DNA of 27,400 bases from JANNRA01 sp031401035 (GCA_031401035.1 JANNRA010000206.1:1-27400); one strand, 5' to 3'. Shown: positions 16,710 through 24,667, counted from the first letter of the stretch. Numbers and translations: made by a program. The notes: generated by a model not told the origin, from the sequence alone.

Positions 16710-19001
16710 TCAGTGCACCATGCCGCGCATCTGCATCGGCTGGAAGACGATCCACACGCCGCTCGCCCACAGCCCGACGGCGAGCAGCGCCCACGGCGCC
16801 TGCAGCGCCAGGGCGCGGCCGGCGCGACGCTCGGCGAGGTCGAGCGCCGCGCGCCAGCCGAGCATCAGCGCCAGCAGCAGGCCGGCGCCGAGCAGCAGCA
16901 GCTCGAGTCCGGTGACCCATTCGGGCGCGCGCGTCGGGCAGGCGCCGGCCCAGGCCGGCGCGCCGAGCAGCGGCGTGCCGAGATCGACGGCGACGCGCTG
17001 TACGACTGGAGGGAGGGTGCCGATGCCGATCAGGAGGTGGAAGAGAAAGTGCGCGCTCCACATGCCGAGGCCGAGTGGCACCAGGGTCAACGCGAAGCGG
17101 CAGGCGAGGGCGCGCGGCGCCGCGGCGACGCGTGCCAGGCGGCCACCGAGCCAGGCGGCCGCGGCGGCGGTCACCGCCGGTGCGATGACCAACGCCGTGA
17201 CCAGCCCCAGCGTCGTCAGCAGCAGCGGCGCCAGCGCGAAGCGGGCGGCGAGCACCTGCTCGCCGTCGAGGATCGGCGCCAGCATGCCGGCGGCGTTGGC
17301 GAAGGCGGCGAAGACGCAGACCAGGGCCAGCGCGGCGATGTCGAGTCGCTCCGACAGCCGGCGCAGCGAGGAGCGCGGCGGGTCGACGGCGAGCTCGGCG
17401 CCGGGCGCGACGGCGAGCAGGCCGACGTTGTCGTGCGGGCAGGCGCGCACGCAGTCCAGGCACAGCGTGCAGTCGAGGTTGCCGCGCTTCTCGGGCACGA
17501 ACAGCTCGAGCTCGCAGCCGCGCGCCGTGGCGTTGCCGCGGATGCAGTCGTGCGTCGTGCAGGTGCGGCAGGTGGCGGTGTCGCGGGCGCGGATCTCGAA
17601 CGGCGCCACCGTCGCCTGAACGAAGTGGAACTGGCCGATCGGGCAGACATACTTGCAGAACGCCGCGCCGCGAAAGAGGCCGTCGATCAGCGCCGCGCCG
17701 CCGATGTAGGCGAGCACGATGGCGGCCGTCGCCGCCGGCGCGTCCCACAGATCGAACGCCTCGTAGGCCCACAGGTAGACCAGCAGCAGCGCCAGGGCCA
17801 GCCACTTGCTGCGCAGCCGGCGCGGCCAGACGCGGCGCGCGCCGAGCAGGCGCTTGCCGAGCTCGCGCGGCAGCATGAACGGGCACACCATGCAGAAGAC
17901 GTTGCCCACCATCAGCAGCGCGACGATGACGACGCCGCGCCAGTAGGTCCACGGCAGCACCCCGGCGAGGTTCATCGGACTCATCGTCGGGCCGAGCAGC
18001 CCGTCGAGTACCACCGCCCCCGCCACCAGCAACATCGCCGCCTGCGCCACGCGGCGCGACCGCCCCGAACGGAGCAGCCGCCCCAACCCGGCGACGCGCA
18101 GGAGATCGAAGGGCCCCGCTGCCACGCCCGTCCCCTCTCCCGCCGGGAGAGGGCCAGGGTGAGGGGATGCGACCGCGACCGCGCCGCGCACGCCCAGCAC
18201 CTCCACGACGATCGCCCCCGCCGCCACCAGATACGCGGCGGCGCCCGCCACCCACATCAGCGCCCCTGCCGCCGCCTGATCGACGAGGGCGTCGCCGCCC
18301 GCCAGCCGTGGTGCGGCGGCGTAGGCCGCGTAGAGCGGCCGGCCGGCGAACACGAACCACGCCGCCAGTGCGGTGTTGAAGACGTCGGCGAGCAGCAGGT
18401 ACGGCACCATTGCCCAGCGCGGCCAGTGCGGCCGACTCGGATACGGCTGCACGACCGGGAACCAGAACAGCAGGCCGGCGACGAGGAAGCAGGCGTGCTC
18501 GAGTTCGTGCCAGCCCGGCGCGCGCAACGCCAGTTGGTAGGGGCCGGGCAGGTGCCAGACGCCGACGGCGAGGGCCAGCGCGCCCCAGCCGACGAGCGGG
18601 TGCACCAGCGCGCGCGCGCCGGTGCGCAGGGCCGGCCAGGCGAGGAACGGGCCGAGGCCGTCGCGCGCCAGGCCGCCGGGCAGTCCGCGCAGCAGCGGCA
18701 GCGCCGGCGCGCCGAGCCAGAGCAGCGGCGGCGCCACCATGGTGAGCAGGACGTGCTGCAGCATGTGGACCTGCAGTAGCAGCGCGGCGAAGGCGTCGAG
18801 TGGCGAGGCGATGGCCAGCAGTATGATGGTGAGCCCGGCCGCGAAGGCAGCCAGACGGGCGACGCCGAAGCGCTCCGGCATCTGTGCGTGCAGCCGCCGC
18901 CAGCCGCGCGCGTAGAGCGCCGCGCTCAGGAGCGACAGGGCCAGCAGCCATGCCGGCAGCCGCCACGACGCCAACGCCGCCTCGCCCACCACGGTCTCCA
19001 C
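16710..19001 (-). CDS. CtaG domain fused to a CcoG/NapH-like polyferredoxin
   Basis: A 763-residue membrane protein with two parts. Residues about 10-270 match the caa3-type CtaG oxidase assembly family: several helices with HMLQH (79-83), H150 and HELEH (165-169) as likely metal ligands. Residues about 315-763 resemble the NapH/CcoG membrane ferredoxins: paired Cys in FCMVCP (370, 373) and FCKYVCP (449, 453), an incomplete-looking box C478/C481/C486, and a classical C511-x2-C514-x2-C517-x3-C521 for a [4Fe-4S] cluster, then more helices. The linker (279-290, SPHPGPLPAGEG) is encoded by a palindromic repeat. Start is GTG 19001. A redox step in copper delivery to a terminal oxidase is the simplest proposal. 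Confidence 0.85.
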   Translation of the reverse strand: METVVGEAALASWRLPAWLLALSLLSAALYARGWRRLHAQMPERFGVARLAAFAAGLTIILLAIASPLDAFAALLLQVHMLQHVLLTMVAPPLLWLGAPALPLLRGLPGGLARDGLGPFLAWPALRTGARALVHPLVGWGALALAVGVWHLPGPYQLALRAPGWHELEHACFLVAGLLFWFPVVQPYPSRPHWPRWAMVPYLLLADVFNTALAAWFVFAGRPLYAAYAAAPRLAGGDALVDQAAAGALMWVAGAAAYLVAAGAIVVEVLGVRGAVAVASPHPGPLPAGEGTGVAAGPFDLLRVAGLGRLLRSGRSRRVAQAAMLLVAGAVVLDGLLGPTMSPMNLAGVLPWTYWRGVVIVALLMVGNVFCMVCPFMLPRELGKRLLGARRVWPRRLRSKWLALALLLVYLWAYEAFDLWDAPAATAAIVLAYIGGAALIDGLFRGAAFCKYVCPIGQFHFVQATVAPFEIRARDTATCRTCTTHDCIRGNATARGCELELFVPEKRGNLDCTLCLDCVRACPHDNVGLLAVAPGAELAVDPPRSSLRRLSERLDIAALALVCVFAAFANAAGMLAPILDGEQVLAARFALAPLLLTTLGLVTALVIAPAVTAAAAAWLGGRLARVAAAPRALACRFALTLVPLGLGMWSAHFLFHLLIGIGTLPPVVQRVAVDLGTPLLGAPAWAGACPTRAPEWVTGLELLLLGAGLLLALMLGWRAALDLAERRAGRALALQAPWALLAVGLWASGVWIVFQPMQMRGMVH
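18131..18166. repeat. Palindromic repeat translated within the fusion gene
   Basis: CCCTCTCCC and GGGAGAGGG form a near-perfect hairpin with a short centre, followed by CCAGGGTGAGGGG. On the minus strand it encodes the SPHPGPLPAGEG peptide, a well-known product of a widespread intergenic palindrome. It falls exactly between the CtaG and polyferredoxin parts of the protein. Confidence 0.75.
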
Positions 19002-19101
19002 GCGCCCTCGTCGACCAATCCACCGCCGCTGTCAATGTTGCCCGCGGCGGCGGCCCGCCGCGGTTGCCCGCGGCGCCCACCTTCACTATCGAGCCTGCAC
19101 G

Positions 19102-20364
19102 GTGCGCACCTCTCTCGGATCCCGGCTGATGTTGCTGCTGCTGCTCGCCGCGCCGCCGTCGGCGACGGCGGACGTCGAGACGGACCTCCAGTCCTGGATG
19201 CACGGCGAGACAGTGACCGGCGGCTGGTTCGGGGCGCGCCAGTACCTGCTCGACCTCGGCATCGAGCCGACGCTCACCTACGCCGCGGATATTCTCGCCA
19301 ACCCGGTCGGCGGCCAGGTCCGTAAACTGCGCTACTTCCATGACATCTTTGTCGGCCTCGACTTCGACCTCGAGAAGCTCGTTGCCATCCCCGGCGCGGA
19401 GCTGCAGGTGTCGATGTCGTCACGGGCCGGCCATGACCTGTCGCGGGACATCGGCAACGTCTTCAATGTCTCGCAGACCTGCTGCCAGCCGCAGACCCGT
19501 TTGGTCACGCTCGCCTGGCACCAGTCCCTGTTCGAGGACCGACTGGATGTCCGCGTCGGCCATATCGTCATGGGCGACGACTTCATCGCCTCGCCGTTGT
19601 ACGCGCTCTTCGTCACCAGCGGCATCGATGCCAACCCGGGCAGCCTGGGGTTCAACTTTCCGTTCTCGGAGTATCCCGACTCGTCGGCCGGTCTGCGCAT
19701 CCGCGGCCGGCCGATCGAACCACTGTCGCTGTCGCTGGGCGTGTACGACGGCAACCCGAACTTCACCGGCATCCACGGCACCGACTTCGATTTCAGCTTC
19801 GACGATGGCGCGGTGATTCTCGCCGAGGTGCAGTACCGCTGGGTGCGCGGCAGCGGCGCCGCGGCGCTGACGGGGCACTACACCCTCGGCGGCTCTTACG
19901 ACACCAGCCGCTTCGTTCCCTTCGACGGCGGCGGCGGCAGCGCATGCGTCCACGGCAACGGCGGCATGTACGCCGCCGTCGACCAGCAGGTACTGTCCTT
20001 CGGCGATCCCGCCGCCGGCCGTGGCCTGGTGCCGTTCGCCGCCGTCACCGGCGCGCCGGCGACGGACATCAATCTGGTGCCGTTCTTCGTCAACGGCGGC
20101 CTGGTGGTGCAGGGACCCTGGGCGGCGCGACCCGACGACGCCCTGCTGTTCGGGCTCGTCTTCGGTCGCTTCTCCAGCGCCCTCGACAGCCCCCCGGGCG
20201 AGTCGGCGATGACCTACGAGATGGTGCTGGAGTGGTCCTACGTCATCCAACTCACCCCGTGGCTGCAGCTGCAGCCGGATCTGCAGTACGTCATCCGTCC
20301 CGGCGGCACGGGGACCATCCCGGATGCCCTGGTGGTCGGTGCGCAGCTGGCGCTGACCCTCTGA
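19102..20364 (+). CDS. OprB-family carbohydrate-selective porin
   Basis: A 420-residue outer-membrane beta-barrel of the OprB type. A signal peptide spans about 1-23 (ending SATA). Family features are the early WFGARQYLLDLGIEPTLTY, GLDFDLEKL, and repeated amphipathic strands such as LSLSLGVYDGNP, then LEWSYVIQLTPWLQLQPDLQYVIRPGG near the C-terminus, which is one of the most conserved OprB segments. GTG 19102 is chosen because it supplies the basic n-region of the signal; an internal ATG at 19129 would shorten it. It is divergent from the CtaG fusion gene across 100 bases. A Cys pair (QTCCQPQ) is unusual for a porin. OprB proteins pass small sugars; the specificity here is unknown. Confidence 0.88.
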   Translation: MRTSLGSRLMLLLLLAAPPSATADVETDLQSWMHGETVTGGWFGARQYLLDLGIEPTLTYAADILANPVGGQVRKLRYFHDIFVGLDFDLEKLVAIPGAELQVSMSSRAGHDLSRDIGNVFNVSQTCCQPQTRLVTLAWHQSLFEDRLDVRVGHIVMGDDFIASPLYALFVTSGIDANPGSLGFNFPFSEYPDSSAGLRIRGRPIEPLSLSLGVYDGNPNFTGIHGTDFDFSFDDGAVILAEVQYRWVRGSGAAALTGHYTLGGSYDTSRFVPFDGGGGSACVHGNGGMYAAVDQQVLSFGDPAAGRGLVPFAAVTGAPATDINLVPFFVNGGLVVQGPWAARPDDALLFGLVFGRFSSALDSPPGESAMTYEMVLEWSYVIQLTPWLQLQPDLQYVIRPGGTGTIPDALVVGAQLALTL

Positions 20365-20374
20365 GGCGGCCGAA

Positions 20375-20614
20375 TCAGCACAGCTGCGCCGTCACCACCG
20401 CGTTGCGCATCGCCAGCATCAGTTCCGCCAGCGCGTCGAGGGCCCGCTCCGGCCACGGCTCCTCCTGCGCCAGCGCCGACAGCGCGGTGATGACCGCGCA
20501 GTGGAGCAGATCATCGGCCCGCGCGTGCTCGAGCGCCGCCCGTAGTACCGGGCCAGCCACCTGGATCTCGATCGTGAACAGCCCTGCAGCGTCGGCCACC
20601 ATCCGGCTCGCCAT
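20375..20614 (-). CDS. Small unknown protein, paralogue of the gene at 20799
   Basis: A 79-residue protein I do not recognise. ATG 20614 is preceded by GGGAGGG, a good ribosome binding site; upstream in-frame codons look non-coding. It begins with a short strand-like segment (GLFTIEIQVAGPVLRAAL), then a helical region with CAVITALSALAQ (39-50) and WP at 54-55. The same pattern occurs in the divergent neighbour at 20799: I count 29 identical positions in the first 74 aligned residues without gaps. No signal peptide or membrane segment is evident. The 3' end is 10 bases from the porin stop, in convergent orientation. Conservation between the paralogues argues that both are real genes. Confidence 0.75.
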   Translation of the reverse strand: MASRMVADAAGLFTIEIQVAGPVLRAALEHARADDLLHCAVITALSALAQEEPWPERALDALAELMLAMRNAVVTAQLC

Positions 20615-20705
20615 GCCATCGCCCTCCCGTTTCGACGACGATGTGTTGGCCGCCGGCGCACATCGTTGCCGAGGCGGCCCCGCAGCGGGGCGGCGTGAAT
20701 CCACG

Positions 20706-20740
20706 TAGGGGAAAACCCTGATGGCCCTAGGGAAAGTCCC
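20706..20740. promoter_or_regulatory. Pair of operator-like repeats between the paralogues
   Basis: TAGGGGAAAACCC (20706-20718) and TAGGGAAAGTCCC (20728-20740) match at 10 of 13 positions, each has a GGG/CCC dyad, and they start 22 bases apart, about two helical turns. They lie in the divergent intergenic region, which is also locally AT-rich (to about 20770). This fits binding of a dimeric regulator, but no regulator is known for it. Confidence 0.45.
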
Positions 20741-20798
20741 AACTAACTTATGCAATTGTCGGATGTTACGCCTCAGATCTCACGACGAGGGGGATCCC

Positions 20799-21035
20799 AT
20801 GAGACGCCGCAGTATTTCCGACACGTCGGGTCGCTTCAACATGCAGGTCGAGGTCCACGGCACGGTTCTCGAGGATGCCATGCACCACTCCAATGCCGAG
20901 GAGGTGCTCAAGTGCGCCGTCATCATGGCGCTCTCGGTCCTCGCTCAGGACGGCCGCTGGCCGACGGCGGCATTGGAATCGATGAGCAGCTTCATGACCG
21001 ACATGAAGACCAGCCTCATCGCCGAGCTGCACTGA
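20799..21035 (+). CDS. Small unknown protein, paralogue of the gene at 20614
   Basis: A 78-residue protein of unknown function, paralogous to the minus-strand gene ending at 20375. Shared features in order are D8, G11, F13, VxGxVL (19-24), H30, CAVIxALSxLAQ (39-50), WP (54-55) and AL (58-59). ATG 20799 has GAGGGGG at 20787-20793 as ribosome binding site; a longer in-frame start at 20721 would run over the operator-like repeats and is rejected. The protein is probably cytosolic with mixed strand/helix. It ends about 100 bases before tmRNA. Confidence 0.78.
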   Translation: MRRRSISDTSGRFNMQVEVHGTVLEDAMHHSNAEEVLKCAVIMALSVLAQDGRWPTAALESMSSFMTDMKTSLIAELH

Positions 21036-21094
21036 GCGATCCCTCTCGGGCCGGGAGCGAACCCCGGGGAAGGGGTGTCGCGATTCCTGCCGCC

Positions 21095-21123
21095 TTGCTT
21101 CCCCGTCCCCGCGTCGCTACCTT
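21095..21123 (+). promoter_or_regulatory. Candidate sigma70-type promoter of ssrA
   Basis: TTGCTT (21095-21100) and TACCTT (21118-21123) are spaced by exactly 17 bases, 18 bases upstream of the mature tmRNA 5' end. The -10 match is moderate. RNase P processing of the 5' end would allow transcription to start in this gap. Confidence 0.35.
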
Positions 21124-21141
21124 CGAGTCACCGCACCATAT

Positions 21142-21493
21142 GGGGGCGACCTGGCTTCGACGGAGGTTGTGCAGCGACAGTTGCGTGTAACGGGTACTTG
21201 GGGCCCGCCAAAACCCAGGCTGCGAAAAACTAAACGCAGACAATAACTACGCTCTAGCTGCTTAACGGCAGCTGGTGTCTGACCGGTGTGAGCCCGTAAC
21301 GCCGGACCCAGGCATAATCAAATCGGGATAAGCCCTTACCGACGCTCGTAGGTCGGGGTCGAAAACCAACGAGCTGGTTGCCGCGAATCCTGCCGGTGGG
21401 AGTCAACGCGACGAGATCAAATCACCTGGCTACGCACGTAGACGCTGTTGTGAATCGCTTCCGGACGGGGGTTCAATTCCCCCCGCCTCCACC
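21142..21493 (+). ncRNA. ssrA: tmRNA (ssrA)
   Basis: Transfer-messenger RNA, which rescues stalled ribosomes and tags the product for degradation. The 5' end (GGGGGCGACCTGGCTTCGAC) and the 3' T-arm and acceptor strand are conserved. The acceptor stem pairs 21142-21148 with 21484-21490 over seven base pairs including one G-U. The T stem is 21467-21471 with 21479-21483. The tag frame runs from a GCA resume codon at 21236 to TAA at 21263-21265 and encodes ADNNYALAA; the end of the tag lies in a hairpin (AGCTGC/GCAGCT). After the discriminator A the genome has CC then T, so the final A of CCA must be added after transcription. One-piece form, about 352 bases. Confidence 0.97.
21466..21493. other. 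Probable attachment site (attL) at the ssrA 3' end
   Basis: The ssrA T-arm and acceptor 3' strand lie 168 bases before a P4-type integrase gene. Tyrosine recombinases of this group commonly integrate into the 3' end of tRNA and tmRNA genes. The true crossover and the matching attR cannot be seen, since no second copy of this segment occurs to the right within the window. Confidence 0.6.
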
Positions 21494-21527
21494 TTCAACT
21501 GTTCCGAGGAACACCAGGGCGATCCAG

Positions 21528-21551
21528 AAACCCACTGGAAACAGTGGGTTT
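21528..21551 (+). terminator. Rho-independent terminator after ssrA
   Basis: AAACCCACTG and CAGTGGGTTT form a perfect 10-bp stem with a GAAA tetraloop, followed by the T-rich CTTCGTTT. It lies 35 bases beyond the tmRNA 3' end and should end the ssrA transcript. It is on the island side of the presumed attachment site, so the island supplies it. Confidence 0.85.
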
Positions 21552-21609
21552 CTTCGTTTACTCTGTCTAGTGTGGTCCGATGCCTTCCACTGACAGCTGC
21601 CCCCAGGCT

Positions 21610-21658
21610 GGGGGCAACTTTGGGGGCAACTAGCAGAGCGCCGAAGGGAGTTGCCCCC
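21610..21658. repeat. GGGGGCAACT repeats upstream of the integrase
   Basis: Two direct copies of GGGGGCAACT (21610-21619, 21622-21631) and one inverted copy (21649-21658) precede the integrase start. A TGCCCCC at about 21598 adds a further inverted half. Such short repeats next to an attachment site could be arm-type integrase binding sites or an autoregulatory hairpin masking the start. Confidence 0.6.
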
Positions 21659-21660
21659 AC

Positions 21661-22893
21661 ATGCCCCTGACTGACGTAGCAATCCGGTCGGCCAGACCCC
21701 GGGAAAAGGCCTTCAGGCTTTACGACAACGGTGGATTATATCTGGAGGTGGGTCCTGCCGGCGGAAAGTGGTGGCGCTGGAAGTATCGCTGCCGCGGCAA
21801 GGAAAGGCGCCTCTCGCTCGGAGTCTATCCCGAAGTCAGCCTGAAGGCGGCACGCGACAGGTGCGCCGCGGCCCGGCAACAGCTCGCGGCCGGTATCGAC
21901 CCCGGCGAAGCTCGCAGGGCAGAGAAGGTCGCTCAGGCAGGCGCGGAGAGCTTCGAGGCCATCGCGCGCGAGTGGCACGCGAGATTCTCACCCGGATGGG
22001 TCGCTAGTCACGGCGACCGTATCCTGCGGCGTCTGGAGAAGGACCTTTTCCCCTGGCTCGGCTCCCGTCCGATCGCGAGCGTCAGAGCGCCAGAGCTGTT
22101 GGCCGTGCTGCGCCGGATCGAGAGCCGCGGCGCGCAGGAGACGGCGCACCGGGCAATGCAGAACTGCGGACAAATCTTTCGTTACGCCGTGGCGACCGGG
22201 CGCGCGGAGCGCGATCCGACGGGCGATCTCCGCGGCGCCCTCCCCCCGCCGAATGAAAAGCACCACGCCTCGATCACCGAACCAAAGCTGATCGGCGAAC
22301 TGCTCCGTGCGATTGATTCCTACGAGGGATTCTTTGTCACGAAGTGCGCCCTGCGGCTCGCGCCCCTGGTCTTCGTGCGCCCCGGCGAACTGCGCCAGGC
22401 GCAGTGGACGGAGATCGACTTCGAGACGACAGAATGGCGCATTCCTGCCGAGCGCATGAAGATGCGGGAGAAACACATCGTGCCGCTGTCCCGGCAGGCG
22501 GTCGAGGTCCTTCGCGAGATCGAGCCGCTGACGAACGGCGGCATCCCGGCGAAGCCAGACGCGCCGCGCTACGTCTTCCCGAGCGCGCGTTCACGCCTTC
22601 GACCCATGAGCGAAAATGGCGTGCTCGCTGCGCTGCGGCGCATGGGATACGCGAAGGGAGAAATGACCGGTCACGGCTTCCGCAGTATGGCGTCCACTCT
22701 GCTGCATGAGCAGGGCTGGAGCCACCACGCGATCGAGCGCCAGCTCGCGCACGCCGAACGCAACGCAGTCAGCGCGGCCTACAATTACGCCGAGCATCTG
22801 CCGGAGCGACGCAAGATGATGCAAGCGTGGGCCGACTATCTCGACGCGCTGAAAGCCCGGGCGGACGTGATCCCGCTGTTCAGGCGGGCATGA
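21661..22893 (+). CDS. P4-type tyrosine integrase
   Basis: A 410-residue site-specific recombinase. The N-terminal arm-binding DUF4102 domain is clear (LTDVAIRSARPREKAFRLYD, then GGLYLEV and LGVYPEVSLKAARDR). The core-binding domain spans roughly 95-185 and the catalytic domain about 205-390. Catalytic residues: R240 in RPGELRQAQW, H338 and R341 in HGFR, H364 in LAHAERN and the nucleophile Y374 in AYNYAEHL. The set is complete, so the enzyme should be active. ATG 21661 directly follows the inverted repeat at 21649. It is co-directional with ssrA and marks the left end of an integrative element. Confidence 0.95.
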   Translation: MPLTDVAIRSARPREKAFRLYDNGGLYLEVGPAGGKWWRWKYRCRGKERRLSLGVYPEVSLKAARDRCAAARQQLAAGIDPGEARRAEKVAQAGAESFEAIAREWHARFSPGWVASHGDRILRRLEKDLFPWLGSRPIASVRAPELLAVLRRIESRGAQETAHRAMQNCGQIFRYAVATGRAERDPTGDLRGALPPPNEKHHASITEPKLIGELLRAIDSYEGFFVTKCALRLAPLVFVRPGELRQAQWTEIDFETTEWRIPAERMKMREKHIVPLSRQAVEVLREIEPLTNGGIPAKPDAPRYVFPSARSRLRPMSENGVLAALRRMGYAKGEMTGHGFRSMASTLLHEQGWSHHAIERQLAHAERNAVSAAYNYAEHLPERRKMMQAWADYLDALKARADVIPLFRRA

Positions 22894-23076
22894 GCAAGGC
22901 TCTCGCAATCGCGCCAGGTGTCTGATTCCCAACCCGGTTCGCACCGGACGCGGGCCGAAGCCATTCCCACGACCACGAAGAGGTTCCTGACCGGCGGGCG
23001 CTTCGGAGGCTCGTCGCTTCGGAGGCTTTGGCCTCATCTGCCGGCAGTGCTAGCTGGGCTGGGGGAGGGGGTGCGC

Positions 23077-23262
23077 ATGTCGATCGAGATTCAGCCGTAC
23101 CTGACGGACTTGGACGAGGAGATGCTCGAGCTGGGGCTGCCGGTGAACACGGACCCGAAGGCGTTTCTGAGGGCGCGCCAGGATCTCCTGGCCGGGACGA
23201 TCGACGCCTGGGAGCTGAACGCCACCGTGCGCCGCTACCAGCAGCAGTTGGCGAGCGAGTAG
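23077..23262 (+). CDS. Small unknown island protein
   Basis: A 61-residue acidic protein I do not recognise. It starts at ATG 23077 after a strong GGGGGAGGGG ribosome binding site; the frame is open further upstream but without a good start. The sequence reads as an extended N-terminus (IEIQPYLTDLDEEMLELGLPV) and a helical C-terminus (ARQDLLAGTIDAWELNATVRRYQQQL). No Cys, signal or membrane segment is present. The clean initiation signal and ordinary composition support a real gene, but nothing points to its function. Confidence 0.55.
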   Translation: MSIEIQPYLTDLDEEMLELGLPVNTDPKAFLRARQDLLAGTIDAWELNATVRRYQQQLASE

Positions 23263-24018
23263 CGGAGGTCCCCCGCTGCCACGCTCGCGGCGCCGACACA
23301 CGCGCGCGTGTCCGACCGATCTGGGACTTGATTCGCGCTAACGCCCACGCCTGTGGCGAAGCCGTCCCTGTGGCCCCCGGACGCTACCGCCGGCGAAGGC
23401 TGCTGTCCGGTGTGGCCGGTGACCTGACGAGACAGCTTGCCTCGCACGAAAGAAGGCCCGAGGCTGCGACGGAATGCCACCGCCATCCTTCGGGGCCACT
23501 CAGACTGCCGCCGTACGCCAGCGGCCCTCGTGTGGGCTCAGGCAGTGTGTTCGGCCAACCGAGCGGCGGCCGGGAGGGAGGGCCGTGCCCCATGGATCGC
23601 CAAGGGCTGATGGCGGGAAACGATCAACTTGTTCGATCTCGCGGCCGCCGTGCGCCGCCATGAACGGCGCCACCACGGCGAGCAACAGAAGCGAACCGTA
23701 AACGTCGCAGAACCGATCCGAGGCGGCGCTCGAAGCCCACGACGGGGCCTCGTCGGACGGCACGTCGCGCAATCGCCGCCCGCGGGAGCTTCGGCGCCGA
23801 AGCTCCGAGGTCGTTGTTCCTATACGATACGGCTCGCGAAGTTGATGAGTCGAGAATCATCCCGTCGCGGCTGGGCAGCGGATCGGCGGTGCGCCGCACC
23901 GGAACGTCACCAGGGCGCATTTTGCACTCAGGCCGACCGCTAGCTTCTGATGGCAGACTGACCCCGTGCGAGGAGCCTGAACGGGCGGCGAAGTAGACCA
24001 AGGGTGGGGGTGCAAATC
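23263..24018. other. Gene-poor stretch of the island
   Basis: About 750 bases without a gene I can support. All six frames give only short, overlapping frames rich in Arg, Pro and Ser, with no family signature and no good ribosome binding site. Base composition dips around 23810-23870. It may hold decayed genes or an old insertion. Confidence 0.5.
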
Positions 24019-24534
24019 ATGACGAATGAGTGCCGCTGCTGTTTGCGAAGGCAGGTCGCGGACCGGCCGCGCATCTGCCCGGAGTGCGATCACCGATTCC
24101 GTGGCAACGGTTGGGACGGCATCGACGCGCATTGGCGTGCGAAACACGAGAGGATCGTTCCCTACGAGCAGTTCTGGACGGGCCTTTGCCGCGACCACGG
24201 CGGTTCGGGTGGTCCCATCCGCGATCCCAGCGGGCCGCCCAAGTCACGGGGGAACGACGCTTCGGTAGCGTTGCCTGCGCCGGCCGCGCGGAGCCTGGAG
24301 AGACTCACCTGCGAAGACTGCGGTGATCCTGCCGATCAGTTCGTTGCCTGCCAAGGGGACGGCTGTGACCTGACGCGCGTCTGCCCTACCTGTGCGGCGC
24401 TGCGACCGGTCGGGGTTCTCTGTACCGACTGCTGCGAGACACACGACGCGAGGGACCGGGCGCTCGGCGTCAAGCGGAAGGCTGCTCTCGACGCGAAGAG
24501 CTCCCGCTACGCGAAGAAACGCTGGCTTAGCTAA
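24019..24534 (+). CDS. Cys-rich, probably zinc-binding protein upstream of hsdM
   Basis: A 171-residue protein of unknown function. ATG 24019 is chosen; an in-frame GTG at 24004 would add five residues. It has two Cys/His-rich parts. The first has CRCC (5-8 area), CPEC (about 20-23), then HWRAKHE, giving a C-C-H-H pattern. The second, about residues 98-143, has CEDCGDP, ACQGDGCD, CPTC, CTDCCETH, in the manner of a two-zinc finger such as a B-box or RING-like fold. A central Gly/Pro-rich linker (about 60-90) and a basic C-terminal tail (KRKAALDAKSSRYAKKRW) suggest nucleic-acid or protein binding. It ends 133 bases before hsdM on the same strand. It could be an accessory of the restriction locus or unrelated cargo. 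Confidence 0.7.
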   Translation: MTNECRCCLRRQVADRPRICPECDHRFRGNGWDGIDAHWRAKHERIVPYEQFWTGLCRDHGGSGGPIRDPSGPPKSRGNDASVALPAPAARSLERLTCEDCGDPADQFVACQGDGCDLTRVCPTCAALRPVGVLCTDCCETHDARDRALGVKRKAALDAKSSRYAKKRWLS

Positions 24535-24667
24535 AGGCACGGCGTCGCGCGGCCATAGGGTGGCGGACCGGTTTCCGAGCGCGCGTCTTGATGAAGTAGC
24601 GCCCACGTCATCGGCTGACATCGTGCCCGTTTGACGCCAGCCGCGCCGCACGCGATGACACAGCCCC

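Noticed and set aside
18131..18166. Reading the repeats as a CRISPR array
   Set aside because: Palindromes occur singly at scattered places without regularly spaced unique spacers.
16713..18779. Plus-strand frame of nearly 690 codons opposite the CtaG fusion
   Set aside because: Gln/Arg/His-rich shadow; the opposite strand has clear membrane helices and iron-sulfur motifs.
23857..24198. Minus-strand frame of 113 codons
   Set aside because: Mostly antisense to the Cys-rich gene and without a ribosome binding site or family match.
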